Made by a program: the position numbers and the translations under genes. A DNA stretch of 64,000 bases, taken from Symbiodinium natans (lineage: Eukaryota > Sar > Dinophyceae > Suessiales > Symbiodiniaceae). Below the pieces are notes generated by a model. That model searched no databases and had not been told where the DNA came from. It was given only the letters and a program-made list of their open reading frames with translations. Positions 12,186-22,100 of the stretch are shown one piece after another (position 1 is the first letter of the stretch; every line of letters starts with the position of its first letter). The stretch spans positions 1 to 64,000 of the forward strand of contig CAJNDS010000048.1 of assembly GCA_905221605.1 (NCBI GenBank), given 5' to 3'.

Positions 12186-12760
12186 GTTTTTTCTCGAGAA
12201 AAAGATGGTTTTTTTGGTTCGAAACCATCTTTTTCTCGAGAAAAAGATGGTTTTTGGAGGTCTTCCCCTGGTAAAACCATCTTTTCTCGAGAAAAAGATT
12301 TTTTTTCGAGGGGATGGTTGCTCAAAACCATCTTTTTCTCGAGAAAAAGATGGTTTCGAACCAAAAAACATTTTTTCTCGAGAACCAAAAAAACAAAAAA
12401 AAAAAAAAAAAAAAAAAAACCATCTTTTCCAAAACTATGGGGTTGGGGCCTCCAAAAGATGTTTTTTTTTTGGTTTTTTTGGTCTTTTTTGTTTTCTCGA
12501 GAAAAAGATGGTTTTTTTGGTTCGAAACTTTTTCTCGAGAAAAAGATGGTTTTTGGAGGTCTTCCCCTGGTAAAACCATCTTTTTCTCGAGAAAAAGATG
12601 GTTTTTCGAAGGATGGTTGCTCAAAACCATCATTTTCTCGAGAAAAAGATGGTTTCGAACCAAAAAAACCATCTTTTTCTCGAGAAAACCAAAAAAACCA
12701 TCTTTTGGAGGCCCCAGCCCCATAGTTTTGGAAAAGATGTTTTTTTTTGGTTTTTTTGGT
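11636..12760. repeat. Array of CTCGAG-centred palindromes
   Basis: Roughly 20 copies of a palindrome of the form CCATCTTTTTCTCGAGAAAAAGATGG are interspersed with a second palindrome (GGTTCGAACC-like). A longer linker, CCAAAACTATGGGGCTGG, appears in three forward copies (near 11835, 12113, 12427) and one inverted copy (12705-12735). A 38-base T run (12147-12184) and a 30-base A run lie inside. Open frames through it on both strands are artefacts of the palindromes (repeated SREKDGF / LEKKMV peptides). Confidence 0.9.
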
Positions 12761-12867
12761 TTTTTTGGTTTTTTGGTTTTTGTTAGTTTGTTGTTTTGTT
12801 GTTTTTCCCTTGATCTGGCTAGGACTCGGCTGCCACCCGCGGTGGGTCCATTGGGGGGGGGGTGAGC

Positions 12868-12928
12868 TATATGGTCATATGTATACATACATACACGTTA
12901 TGTATGTATATATACATATATACATATC

Positions 12929-12960
<32 letters not shown>

Positions 12961-12966
12961 CACATG
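12868..12966. repeat. TATG / TA / CA microsatellite
   Basis: ATGTATACATAC, TATATA and a terminal (CA)n run. Simple repeat separating the palindrome array from the NERD gene region. Confidence 0.9.
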
Positions 12967-13856
12967 TTGGCTCTTCTTTGTATTAATGACCCCTAAACGC
13001 TTCAACCCTGTGACCCTAACCCTCCTGCGGCCCACGAGGTGAGCGGCGCCATCTCCACGTTGGACCTCCAGAGTGCGGAGAGCGACAGCGCCGAGAAGGA
13101 CATGACTCAGGGGGTGTGAGCCTGGACCCCACAGGTTGCCCTTGATAGGGGGGTCGGAAAGGCTTTGGGGTTCTAGGGATTTCTAGGGTTTAGGTTTTAG
13201 GGCACAACTACCCTCAGGCCCCTACAGTAGGCACGAAGGGTATGGAGGGTAAAACTTGGGGGTTGTGGAGGACACAGTGTGGCTATGGATTGAATGACAT
13301 GGGTCGAGGGCCGGTCTAGTCGGCACTGAGCATCTGAACCGAGGAAGAGCGCCTGACAAGCCAGAAGGCTGCATCCCTCGGTGTAGGGTTTAGGGTTTAG
13401 GGTTTAGGGTTTAGGGTTTAGGGTTTAGGGTTTAGGGTTTAGGGTTTAGGGTTTAGGGTTTAGGGTTTAGGGTTTAGGGGCCAGCAAGACCATCCTCTTG
13501 GGATGACTTTGGAGTTGAGCGTTTGGGTTTAGGGCTTAGGGCCTCCAAGAACCTTCCATAATCTGCCATCCCATTCGGGCTTTTGACTTCATGGAGTCGC
13601 AACGAACAACTGAAGTGACGCTTCTCGCATTTCCCAAAAACACCCTTCCATTCCTTCTGTCATCGCCGCGCGGTTGTTGCGCCGAAGTGCCGAGGGAGCC
13701 AGTACACAAGCTGTAAGATGTCGAAGAGGGAGGCATGAGTTCAGGGTTTATAGTATGTAGGGTTGAAAATTAGAGTAGGCTTTAGGGTGCCAGTAGTTTC
13801 AGTACTTCTACGCTTTCAAGAGTCCACCACGCAGAGCCAGCATCGGCTTTCTGTGC
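12967..13856. other. Upstream region of the NERD gene with a telomere-like tract
   Basis: No gene assigned. 13020-13130 reads as an acidic frame (QSAESDSAEKDMT) with a possible donor GAG|GTGAGC at 13039-13045; it may be an exon fragment. A degenerate G-strand block lies at 13165-13205 and a clean one at 13384-13478. The remainder (13500-13856) precedes the NERD start codon and holds TTTAGGG-like words near 13745-13790. Promoter elements are not recognisable. Confidence 0.4.
13384..13478 (+). repeat. (TTTAGGG)n tract, about 13 repeats
   Basis: Uninterrupted TTTAGGG repeats, flanked on both sides by unique sequence, so it is interstitial and not a chromosome end. It is among the longest pure tracts in the window. 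Confidence 0.97.
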
Positions 13857-15041
13857 ATGCAGCCGGACACCCGCGTGGTGGCGACTGGCGGAGGATCCGT
13901 ATCAGGCATCACAGACACGGCCAGCGCAAGCCTTTGGAAGCGCCTGCGGACAGCGTGGCAGAGGGAGGATCCAGAACCCGCACTGCCCTTGGCTGCTCAG
14001 GAAGCGGGTGATGCTGCTGAGTCTGTGGTTACAGATGTTGCCAGGCATTGGGCTGTGCCGCAGGGGATGGGTCAACGCTTCGTGCTGAGAAATGTTCGCG
14101 TGCCAAATGGTGAGCGCCAGAGACGGCGAGAGGTGGACGTAGTAATCCTGAGCCGTCGGGGAGTTGTGTGCCTTGAGGTGAAAAATTGGTCAGGGCGCGT
14201 GCGGTGCGGCAAGCACAAGTGGTTTCAGCATCATGGCAAGCATGTAAGACAAGCCCGCAACAGCAGCAGCACCAGCAATGGTTCTCCTGGAGTTCCACTC
14301 CTGCAGCTGCAGGGAGGGGTCGACCGCCCAGTCACGGCAGGCTTTGGCAGTGATGTGGGGAGCCTGGCGGGCAGGCCAAATGCAGACTACATCTCCTACA
14401 ACAACCCAGTGGCGGACATCCATGAACGGGCCCAGACGCTTCGTGGATTCTTGCTGCGATCTCTGGAGCCTAAGGTTGCACAGATATTTGACATTGATTG
14501 GTCGGTTCAGGGCCGGGTGGTGATGCTTGGATCCGCCGAGATGGAGGCAGAGGATGATGCCGTGTCTGACCTTTCTTCCGTGGTGCGCCGGGAGGGGGTC
14601 ACGGCCTTTCTGTGCTCTTTGAACCGCAAGCGGACGTTTTGCCGCATGCTGGCAGAGAGCAGCGGCTGCAGAAGGCGGTCGGTGCTGCAGGCTGAGGAGC
14701 TCGAGGCCGCGTGCCGAGCTGTCTCGTGCCTTGGAACGTGGGATGTGGTGACCCTGATGGGTGGACGGAAGCTGAAGGGCGATCTTCGACTGGTTGGGAT
14801 GTTTGGACAGGTGATGCAGGCTGCAGGAGGCAAAAGCCGAGTTCAACAAGCAGTGTTCTCACATCCTCGGCGCCGTGCCGGGCGGCTTTGGCAAGTCCTT
14901 TGGCATGGAGCGGAGCACTGCAACATCCACTTGGAGCCAAGATCTGGCTGGCAGGGCAGCAAGGTTCGCGTACCCAGGCATGCAAGCATCGTCTTCCGTG
15001 AGGCTGGGCGGCCACAAGATACAAGCCTTGATGCCGAGCAG
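13857..15041 (+). CDS. NERD-domain (nuclease-related) protein, first coding exon
   Basis: The ATG at 13857 opens a frame to a stop at 15071. A perfect donor CAG|GTGAGT at 15041/15042 suggests the exon ends there (395 codons, phase 0). Residues about 71-225 look like a NERD domain: GQRFVLRNVRVP, then EVDVVILSRRGVVCLEVKNW, with Asp94, Glu107 and Lys109 in the PD-(D/E)xK-like positions. After an insertion comes YNNPVADIHERAQTLRGFL, matching the NERD NP...Q..L pattern. NERD domains are known from bacterial and eukaryotic proteins and are thought to be nucleases or DNA-processing modules. The substrate here is unknown. Residues 325-395 match nothing I know and may include a mis-modelled intron. 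It has no close neighbours, so context says little. This is the most convincing non-mobile gene in the window. Confidence 0.72.
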
Positions 15042-15321
15042 GTGAGTGCCATTGCATTCAGTGCAAAGTAATCGGGGTGCTGATCTCTCCGGCAAAACCA
15101 GCTTCGGCTCCTCAAGGGACACGTGCTGGTGCTGATTGCTTTAGGGCCAAGATGGCGCATGGAAAGAAGCGGGTGATCTTTAGAAGAGTTCAAGGCTGGG
15201 CTGTGCATGCTGCACCTCACACAGCCCTCAACCCCAAACCCAAATGAGAGACTTCGTGGTTGCTAGACTACTTGTTGCCAACCCGCCCTGTGTTATCACT
15301 CAACTCACTTATCTTTGGCAG

Positions 15322-15368
15322 GACATGCTGCTCAATGCCGCGGGGAGGCGGAAGCAACTCACTCCCTT
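15322..15368 (+). CDS. Possible second exon of the NERD gene
   Basis: An acceptor-like TTATCTTTGGCAG ends at 15321. Reading on in phase 0 from the first exon gives DMLLNAAGRRKQL before a G-strand telomere-like tract starts at 15369. The intron would be about 280 bp and would carry a C-strand-like stretch (15221-15243) before the acceptor. Junction and downstream exons are inferred, not proven. Confidence 0.35.
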
Positions 15369-15402
15369 AGGGTTTCGGGTTTCGGGTTTAGGGTTTAGGG
15401 TT
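15369..15402 (+). repeat. G-strand telomere-like tract
   Basis: GGTTTCGGG followed by TTTAGGG copies, directly 3' of the putative NERD exon 2. Confidence 0.85.
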
Positions 15403-15576
15403 TATGCATGCTTCTGCTGCGTAGTCAGCCCTCTATATTGCCTCCAAAGACCGCATGCAGACCGGGGATATGTGGGGGGTTGATCTACGTCTAAAGGTGC
15501 TTCTGGGAAATTGTTTCGGGTTCCTCTTGATTTACAAGGGAAAATAAGGTGATTTTGGGAACTGGTATCTTACCAC

Positions 15577-15618
15577 ATCTAAAACCTAAACCCTAAACCC
15601 TAACCCCTAAACCCTGAA
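15577..15618 (-). repeat. C-strand telomere-like tract
   Basis: AAACCCTAAACCCTAACCCC-type repeats, about 30 bp upstream of an acceptor-like CATGCAG at 15641-15647. Confidence 0.9.
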
Positions 15619-15647
15619 ACAAGAAGCATCCTCACCCAACCATGCAG

Positions 15648-15739
15648 AAGGCTGATGGGAAGTGTCCCGGCAGCGAACAGTCTCTGCCGAAAGTTCCTCC
15701 AGGACTGGCCTTGGAAGTCTCAATGTACCACTGTACCAC
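15648..15739 (+). other. Coding-like segment (possible exon)
   Basis: Follows a C-strand tract and an acceptor-like CCAACCATGCAG. The phase-0 frame gives KADGKCPGSEQSLPKVPPGL and continues for about ten residues until the dispersed repeat at 15740. Could be a further exon of the NERD gene or of an unrelated gene. No domain. Confidence 0.25.
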
Positions 15740-15836
15740 TATATCCCCCTTGGGAGTTGTTTTTTTTAATTTTTGTTCATATAAAACCCAAGAGGATATT
15801 CACAATCATGTGTTTATTAAGGTTCTAAGGAGAGTG
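15740..15836. repeat. Short dispersed hairpin repeat, copy 1
   Basis: A ~98 bp sequence starting TATATCCCCCTTGGGAG, then a T-rich stretch, CATATAAAACCCAAGAGG and GGTTCTAAGG. The CCTTGGG and CCCAAGAGG blocks pair. Two further copies lie at 16225-16320 and 38843-38941. MITE-like or intronic repeat. Confidence 0.8.
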
Positions 15837-16224
15837 CTCGGCTTTTTCATCTGCAGACTTCTCTCAGGTAGTCTTGCTTCTCTTGAGAGTCCAACTGGGA
15901 TAAGCTGCCGTTGTGCCATCAACCTGTTGTATCTTTCCCGCAGTTCCTATGCCCAAGCCCTAAGCCCTAAAGCCTGAGCTTAACCTTCGTAAACCGCACG
16001 AACGCGGAAAACACCAAGTCCGCTGTACGGAATGTACCTCACAGAGGCTTGTCGCTAGCTTTTGCTTTCCCACCCCAACCCCCAAAACCCTAAACCTGTA
16101 AACTCCCCTACACCTCTTGTTCATGCAGGCACTCCACCGGAACAAGCTTCTACCAGTCGAGCGTGTTCACCCCCCCTGCCTGCCCCGCCGGGTTGTGTTG
16201 GGGTTTTGGCCCCCCCCCCCCTCC

Positions 16225-16320
16225 TATATCACCCTTGGGAACTATTTTTTCTTTTTGTTTATATAAAGCCCAAGAGGAAAGTAAAAGATTATTTTCATTA
16301 AGGTTCCAAGGGGAGTATAG
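16225..16320. repeat. Short dispersed hairpin repeat, copy 2
   Basis: TATATCACCCTTGGGAAC, a T-rich stretch, TATATAAAGCCCAAGAGG and GGTTCCAAGGGGAGTATAG. It is about 80% like the copy at 15740 and lies in the same orientation. Confidence 0.8.
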
Positions 16321-16528
16321 CCTCCCCCCCATCGCATCCCCTCCACCCCAATCCAGGACGGGCTTAGCGGCATGCACCAGCGAGGCCCCGCACTGAGCAG
16401 GAATTGCTTCTCCGTTCGACCACCTTTCAGCAGGGGCTGCGAGCCCTGCAAAAGTCAACCCAAGTGGGGGGTTTACGAAAGCAAGGGACCCCTACAATAG
16501 ACACCAAATAGTAGGGCTCCAATAGGGT

Positions 16529-16620
16529 ACCCTAAACCCTAAACCCTAAACCCTAAACCCTAAACCCTAAACCCTAAACCCTAAACCCTAAACCAGGTAA
16601 CCCTAATATCGTAAACCCCC
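16529..16620 (-). repeat. C-strand telomere-like tract
   Basis: (CCCTAAA)9 followed by degenerate copies. It forms the left bracket of a short unique segment whose right bracket is the G-strand tract at 16707-16768. Confidence 0.95.
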
Positions 16621-16706
16621 AAGTGGATCAGGTCAGCAGATCTTCGTCCAGGCCGTGTCATGGCTCAGCGACACCAAGCTCGAGGCGCAGGGAGGCTCGT
16701 CCGGTG

Positions 16707-16768
16707 ACTTAGGGTTTAGGGTTTAGGGTGTAGGGTTTATAGGGTTTACGGTTTAGGGTTTAGGGTTC
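16707..16768 (+). repeat. G-strand telomere-like tract
   Basis: TTTAGGG copies with GTTTATAGGG and TTTACGG variants. Right bracket of the segment at 16621-16706, which carries GATCAG|GTCAGC-like splice-type sequence but no certain frame. Confidence 0.9.
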
Positions 16769-17065
16769 GGTTTGAGAACACCAGTGCATGTGGCAGCAGT
16801 GCGGTAGCATGTTTTGGTTTGATGTATGGGATTGATGCATCCCTTTCTTCCCATGCTGCTGAGCCACACCCCTAGACCTTGCTGTTTCTGTCAAAGTAGA
16901 TTTTGTTGCTGCTCATGACATCGGCATCATGCTTGGAACCCCCCCGCCCCCAACGGCCTTCGTTTTTCTTGTTGGATCATGATGCCAGTCCACCCTACTG
17001 GTACCGTTCTGAATCTCTAAAACCCCAAACAATCAACCCTTAGCCTGTTGTGGCTCGGGGGGGAG

Positions 17066-17395
17066 GGGGGGGGGTTTGTAGGGTTTACAGGGTTTACAGG
17101 GTTTACAGGGTTTACAGGGTTTACAGGGTTTACAGGGTTTACCGGGTTTACAGGGTTTACAGGGTTTACAGGGTTTACAGGGTTTACAGGGTTTATAGGG
17201 TTTTTGGGTTTTGGGCTAGGGTTTATATGGGTATATAGGGTTTATAGGATTAGGGTGTATAGGGTTTCCAGGGTTTATAGGGTTTTTATAGGGCTTAGGG
17301 TTTATGGCGTTTATGGGGGTTTTCAGGTTCTTGGTTTATGCGGTTTAGGGTGTTGGGGTTTAGGGCTTTAGGGGGTTTAGGATTTAGGGTTTCGG
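17066..17395 (+). repeat. TTTACAGGG variant array
   Basis: About 13 copies of a nonamer GTTTACAGG, followed by mixed TTTATAGGG, TTTAGGG and TTTTGGG. The nonamer makes a spurious GFTGFTGF open frame. It is a locally homogenised variant of the telomere-type repeat. Confidence 0.92.
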
Positions 17396-17592
17396 GGGTG
17401 TAGGGCTTTGTGGGCTTCTACAGTTCAGACTTTGGGGGGTCTGGAGGCATCACGAGCGACGCGACGGAGAAGAGCGCGGTGTCAGGCTTGGCTGTTTGGC
17501 TTGCTTTGCGTCCAACCCCCCCTTAAAATCTGCAGAGACCCCGAACACCGAAACCTTACAGCGTCGAACCCCAAGCGTTTTATGGAGGGGTC

Positions 17593-18496
17593 CTAAACCC
17601 TAAACCCCCCTAAACCCTAAACCCGAAACCCTAAACCCTCAGCCTCAATCCCTGCCTCGTTTCTGAGTCCACGGCTGAAATTCCGGCGGCCCAAGACCTG
17701 GTTCCCATCCTGGGGGTTTAGGGTTTAGAGTTTAGGATGGGTTTGGGGTTTAGGGTTTAGGGTTTCGGGTTGAGGGTTTAGGGTTTAGGATTCGGGGTTT
17801 CGGGCTTTGAGCGTTGACTCATAGGTCAACACACCTTCTCGTGTACCGTGCCGTTGGAGTCGTCAAGGAGAAGGGTTCTCCGACGACTGGTTCCATGTGT
17901 CTGCGGGCCCAAACCCAACCAAAAACTGAACCCTGAACCCTGAACCCTGAACCCTTGAACCAAGATACTGGAGGCTGAGAGATTCTGAGACTTACATTCC
18001 ACACTAAGCCCTGGATCATAAGCATCCCGACAAGTTCTTTACATTTTGCCGGAAAGATGAGCCCTCTAAACCTTGCAAAGCATGCTCCATGCAACGCCCC
18101 TCAAAAGCCCTCCCTTTAGACCCTGAAACTCTGAAACCTCTCAACCCCCTAAGCCCTAAGCCCTAAGCCCTAAGCCCTAAGCCCTAAGCCCTAAACCCTA
18201 AACCCTAAACCCCGGCCTGCCTCTTCGGTGAAAGGCGCCGCTGCCGACGCACCCGCGATGCAGGCAGAAACGCCCGAGGCTTGCAGCTGCCTTCTGTGGC
18301 CAGCGAAAGAATCGAGAATAGGCTGCAGGCTTAGGGTTGAGGTGGCTTTGGGGCCTTGAGTTGGTTCCAGGGGGCTCCATACAGTAGCCGACAAGGTTTT
18401 GGGGGTTTAGGGTTTAGGGTTTAGGGTTTAGGGTTTGGGGTTTGGGGTTTAGGGTTTAGGGTTTAGGGTTTAGGGTTTAGGGTTTAGGGTTTAGGG
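17593..18496. repeat. Cluster of bracketed telomere-like tracts
   Basis: C-strand tracts at 17593-17640, 17925-17956 (CCCTGAA variant) and 18118-18215 (AAGCCCT variant then CCCTAAA). G-strand tracts at 17715-17800 and 18398-18496. The unique pieces between C and G tracts (17641-17714 and 18216-18397) are GC-rich and coding-like (e.g. ADAPAMQAETPEACSC), with no recognisable domain. 18497-18600 holds short GGCTCCAAG repeats. Confidence 0.8.
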
Positions 18497-18628
18497 CTCC
18501 AAAGGCTCCAACGGCTCCAAGGGCTCCAAGGGCCTCAAGGGCTTCGGATCCTGGAGCCGGAGGTGCAGAGTCGCGCAGCGAGCAAGCCCTCCAGCCATGG
18601 TGAGCAGGCTCGAAGGGAAAACCCTAAA

Positions 18629-18633
18629 CCCTA
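18629..18633. repeat. Left target-site duplication (CCCTA)
   Basis: CCCTA directly before the 5' LTR, matched by CCCTA at 27304-27308 after the 3' LTR. Because the target is itself CCCTAAA repeat, 6 bp (ACCCTA) is also possible. Confidence 0.7.
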
Positions 18634-18839
18634 TGCGGAGCTGCAGTTGGTATTGTAGAAAGGAGTTGGTGTTGGAAGTTGAAGGGTCAATGTACCTGTT
18701 GATCTTCATGGCTCAAGACTGGGCCATGCGCCTGGTAGCAAAAAGAAGTTTTGAGTTCCTGTTGTTTGCTGGTTGGTTCAGGGTGAAATCTTTGGCGACT
18801 GTTGGGGTTGGTTTCCTCTCCCTTTCGGTTGCCCCCGTA
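18634..18839 (+). repeat. 5' LTR
   Basis: 206 bp, identical base for base to 27098-27303. It begins TGCGGAG and ends CCCCGTA, which form an imperfect terminal inverted pair (TGCGGAG / TACGGGG) in place of the usual TG...CA. It has no TATA box that I can see. Confidence 0.93.
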
Positions 18840-18856
18840 GGTTATGAGCCCAAATT
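18840..18856 (+). promoter_or_regulatory. Primer-binding site, initiator tRNA-Met anticodon arm type
   Basis: GGTTATGAGCCCAAATT follows the LTR. Its complement, TTTGGGCTCATAACC, matches the anticodon stem-loop of initiator tRNA-Met (CAU anticodon flanked by GGGCU...AACC). Priming from a cleaved half of initiator tRNA-Met is known for Drosophila copia. The tRNA of this organism is not in the window, so pairing is inferred. Confidence 0.65.
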
Positions 18857-18903
18857 AGGTTCCCTGCGGTCTGTGTTTCGGCTTTAGGGTGATAGTTGAA
18901 GCC

Positions 18904-19113
18904 ATGGCGACCAACTGGTTACGGACTGGTACGGCATCATCGAGCTCCAATGTGGGCGATCAAGGTGAAGGTGGTGTCAAAAGGTCTGCAACGGGTGAAA
19001 AAGTTGTTCCCAATGTGGAAGCTCTGGTTGATGCTGGTGGTATGCGTGGCGGAGAGAAGCCGGTGGTGGAAGGACTGGAAGACCAGATGGAAGCAGTTTT
19101 GCCTTCTGAGTAA
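18904..19113 (+). CDS. Leading frame of the LTR element polyprotein (ORF0)
   Basis: The first ATG downstream of the primer site has an ideal context (GCCATGG). It opens a 69-residue frame, MATNWLRTGTASSSSNVGD, which is acidic and low-complexity. In the overlapping frame 2 this same stretch is unnaturally Trp-rich, so frame 1 is probably the one translated. It stops at TAA (19111-19113) just where frame 2 becomes protein-like. A +1 shift at GAG-TAA-A, or a one-base assembly or mutational indel, would join it to ORF1. Confidence 0.5.
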   Translation: MATNWLRTGTASSSSNVGDQGEGGVKRSATGEKVVPNVEALVDAGGMRGGEKPVVEGLEDQMEAVLPSE

Positions 19114-22100
19114 ACATGGGCTTTGTCTTCGAGCTGCGGGACCTGCTGAATCAACGGGAGCGCCAACAACAAGCTCCTCTACGTCAAAGATGGTGGAGCA
19201 AGGGTGCCAGACAGAGCTGGTTGGGGATGTTATCCCTGTTTCCAAGCGAGCTCGCAACAAAGTAAGCTTCGCGGCTGAAAGTGGTGATCTGTTGACAGGT
19301 GAAGCGGAAGAAACTGCGCCTGTTGCTGCGACAAAAAGCAGTATCCTCGTCGTTGGGGACGCAGAAGGAGTCGTTCCTGTTGCTATGGTGATGAGTGAAG
19401 GAGAAATCCTGGAATTGGAGGCAGCGAGAATACAGCAGGAGTCAGATGAAGACTTATACGCTGATGGTGGGGGCAAATTGTCTCAAGCTGCTGACCTTCC
19501 AATCATCGACTGTGATGGGAAGACATGGGAACGCCATTTTCACGAGGATGGGAGAGAATATCTTTACTGCTTAGACGCGGGAGATACCCAATGGGTGTTG
19601 CCTAAGAAGACTGGGATGGCTGGAAACAGTGAAGGGTCTGGTGTTGGAATGGGCATTGTCCCTGTGGAAGAAGAGCCAGCACTGGGTACTACTTCGTCCT
19701 CGTCGCCTACTGAGTCTTTCAGGGCACAACAGGGTAGCGTGGAAAGTGTCAACAGCGGTGTAAATAGTGTAGGTGAAAAGGATTTTTCCTCTACTATCAG
19801 GGATAGCGGTCTTAGGGCTGGTGGTGACGCCCCGACCTCGGGTTCTCCTGATGAGGAAGGGATTTCTGGAAGCCGAGCAGACATCGCTGGAGAACATCCA
19901 GATCGGGAAGAAATGGAAACGCTTTCTGAGGGTGTGGCAGCGGTGGAATCGGTGGGTCCAGAGGAAAAAATGCCCAATGCGGAGATTGGAACTGTGTCGG
20001 CTGCAGAAGAGAGAGTGGTGGATGTGGTACCTGTCGTTCAGGAAGGTGATCCTGGAGATTTGGAGGACGGAGGGAAAAAGTTGTGCGTTACGACTGAGGA
20101 GGTCTCTTCGTTGGGTGCCAAGAATCTTGCCATTCAGAGAGAAAAAGAAGCTTCTGGAATAGCTGGAGACACGGAAGATCTGAAAGATGAGGCCTGGAGC
20201 GCCAATGATGCGCGGGTCAATGCGCCAGATAGTACCTGGAGTGCGAAAGAGGCACGGGTTGAGGTGCATATGGTGTCACGTTCCGCGGACGACTGCAACA
20301 ATGGGGCGCAGGTCTCCGTAGCAGCTGACGACGGAGGTTCACAGGTGGACGCACTGGTGCAACCTGAAGTTAGCAGCGAGGAACGAAATAGCAAGGGCTA
20401 CACCGGAGCCGATGAGGCAGCTGTGGTCAATGATGGTGGCAATTCTCCTTTGGAAACCATGGAGCCAAAGGAGCCTGCGGTGGAAGAAAATGTACCTGCC
20501 GCGGATGAGCATTCCAATAGCCCTGCAGTGGAAGAAAATTTGCCTACTGCAGAAGGTGTGACGAAAGACTCCAATGATGGGTCCGCTCCCATGAGGGGGG
20601 AAGTATTGCCGTCTGGAAGCTCGCCGGAAGTCGACACCGAGCGAACTGCAACGGATGAGGCAAAGCCATTGGCTGGAAAAAAGGAAGGTCCTGAGCCCCT
20701 GGAGCACAAGGTGGATGATCTTGTGGGACTCGTGCAGGAGCAGGACGAGCAGTGTGACCCAAAGGTGGAAACAAAGGATGTTTCAGGAGCCGATGATACA
20801 GAGATGGTTTCTGAAGAGCATGCAAAGAAAGTGCCCCGAGCGGGAGCCTTGGATTCACCTGGGGAACATTGCTATCAAGAGGGAGATCAGATCGTTGGTC
20901 TAGTGCGCTGCATCAATGGGTATGGAGCCTTTTTGGACCATGGTGATGTGAATGTATTGATTCCTGCAGAAGGGAAGAACACACATCTATTCAAATTTGG
21001 TGATACTGTCAATGGAACAGTGAAAAGAGTGGAAGATGATGGTACCGTGATCTTGGACACCTTCCTGGTTTTGGAAGAGGGCGAGGAGGACTCTTCTTCG
21101 ACGCTGCGCAAATGGAAAGACAGCGGCTGGAGTACGTGGTGGACAGATTCATGGTATGCTGGTCAATGGTACCAAGATTCCAACAGTCAATGGGACTGGA
21201 AATGGGAGGAAGAGCAATTCGATGAATGGTTTGCTGATCGGGAGTTATCCTCAGAAGAACGAGAGGAAAGGCAACTCTATGGAGAAAAGATCTATAGAGC
21301 TCTTCTTGAGGATGGAAAGGCTGATAAGGCCTATGTGGGCAAAATCACTGGGATGCTGTTGGGTCGTACAATGGAAGAGATACAGGAGTGTGTTGCAGAC
21401 CATGCATTCCTGGATGCGGAAGCTCGGCGTGCGTATGGCATCTTGCAAAGTGATGGTTGGAAGCCCGATGGTGCAGAAGGCGCAGGCTTGGGAAAGACAT
21501 CCACCTTTTCCCGAAAACAGTACCACAACGCGCTCAACGAACTGGCATGTAGGAAAAGGAGATTTAGTCGACCAGTTGTGGGTGAAGCGGTGGCAACGTT
21601 GCTGAGTCAAGGCAAAGATGAACTTTGGAACGCGCTTTGGCTGGACACCAAGCGATTTTTGCAGGAGCTTGATGGTGCGGTGGAATCCATGAGTAAAAGG
21701 GAGAACAAGCCAATGGAAGCCTACATGGATCCCGATCAGTACAAGAAAGCTCACCTGACGCCAAAAACTGTGTCGCCGGGGTACAGTAAACTGTGCAAGT
21801 TTTTCAATCAGGGAAGGTGTCGCAATGGAGATGAGTGTTCCTATGAACATCGTCGTTATGGTGAAGGTTGGCCAGGAGGAGGACTAACTGAGCCAAAGAA
21901 CAGCCAAAAAACTGGAGACGAGGATGGGGACATTGGTGACCCTCCTACGGAAGAAGGCACAGTGGACGAGGCACAGCAGGAGCGGGAGGATTTTGCTTTC
22001 AGAGCCAAGTACAACTTTGGTAAAGGTGCATCAAAGGGTGAACCGGTGTCAGTCGAGCCAAAGAGGCAAATGTGTCTGTATTACAACCAAGGAGAAGGTT

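Noticed and set aside
11740-12660. tRNA B-box-like GGTTCGAAACC words
   Set aside because: They are part of the palindromic satellite; no A box or cloverleaf arms nearby.
11636-12760. CRISPR-like spaced repeat array
   Set aside because: Repeats are self-palindromic, spacing is irregular, spacers are themselves repeats, and the context is eukaryotic.
11619-12865. Frames of 180-311 codons with repeated FLEKKMVF / SREKDGF
   Set aside because: Artefacts of a palindrome array; both strands give near-identical peptides.
13384-13478. A true chromosome end
   Set aside because: Unique sequence and a gene lie on both sides; the tract is interstitial.
13536-13736. Minus-strand 66-codon frame upstream of the NERD gene
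   Set aside because: No domain, no supporting context; length is within chance expectation.
17048-17371. 107-codon GFTGFTGF protein
   Set aside because: Direct translation of the TTTACAGGG repeat.
18889-19100. Frame-2 N-terminus of ORF1 as the true protein start
   Set aside because: It has no ATG in good context and an unnatural Trp/Arg-rich composition; the overlapping frame with GCCATGG is more likely translated.
19564-21850. Minus-strand frames of 100-232 codons across ORF1
   Set aside because: Shadows of the plus-strand coding sequence; no domains and interrupted at the conserved zinc-finger codons' complements.
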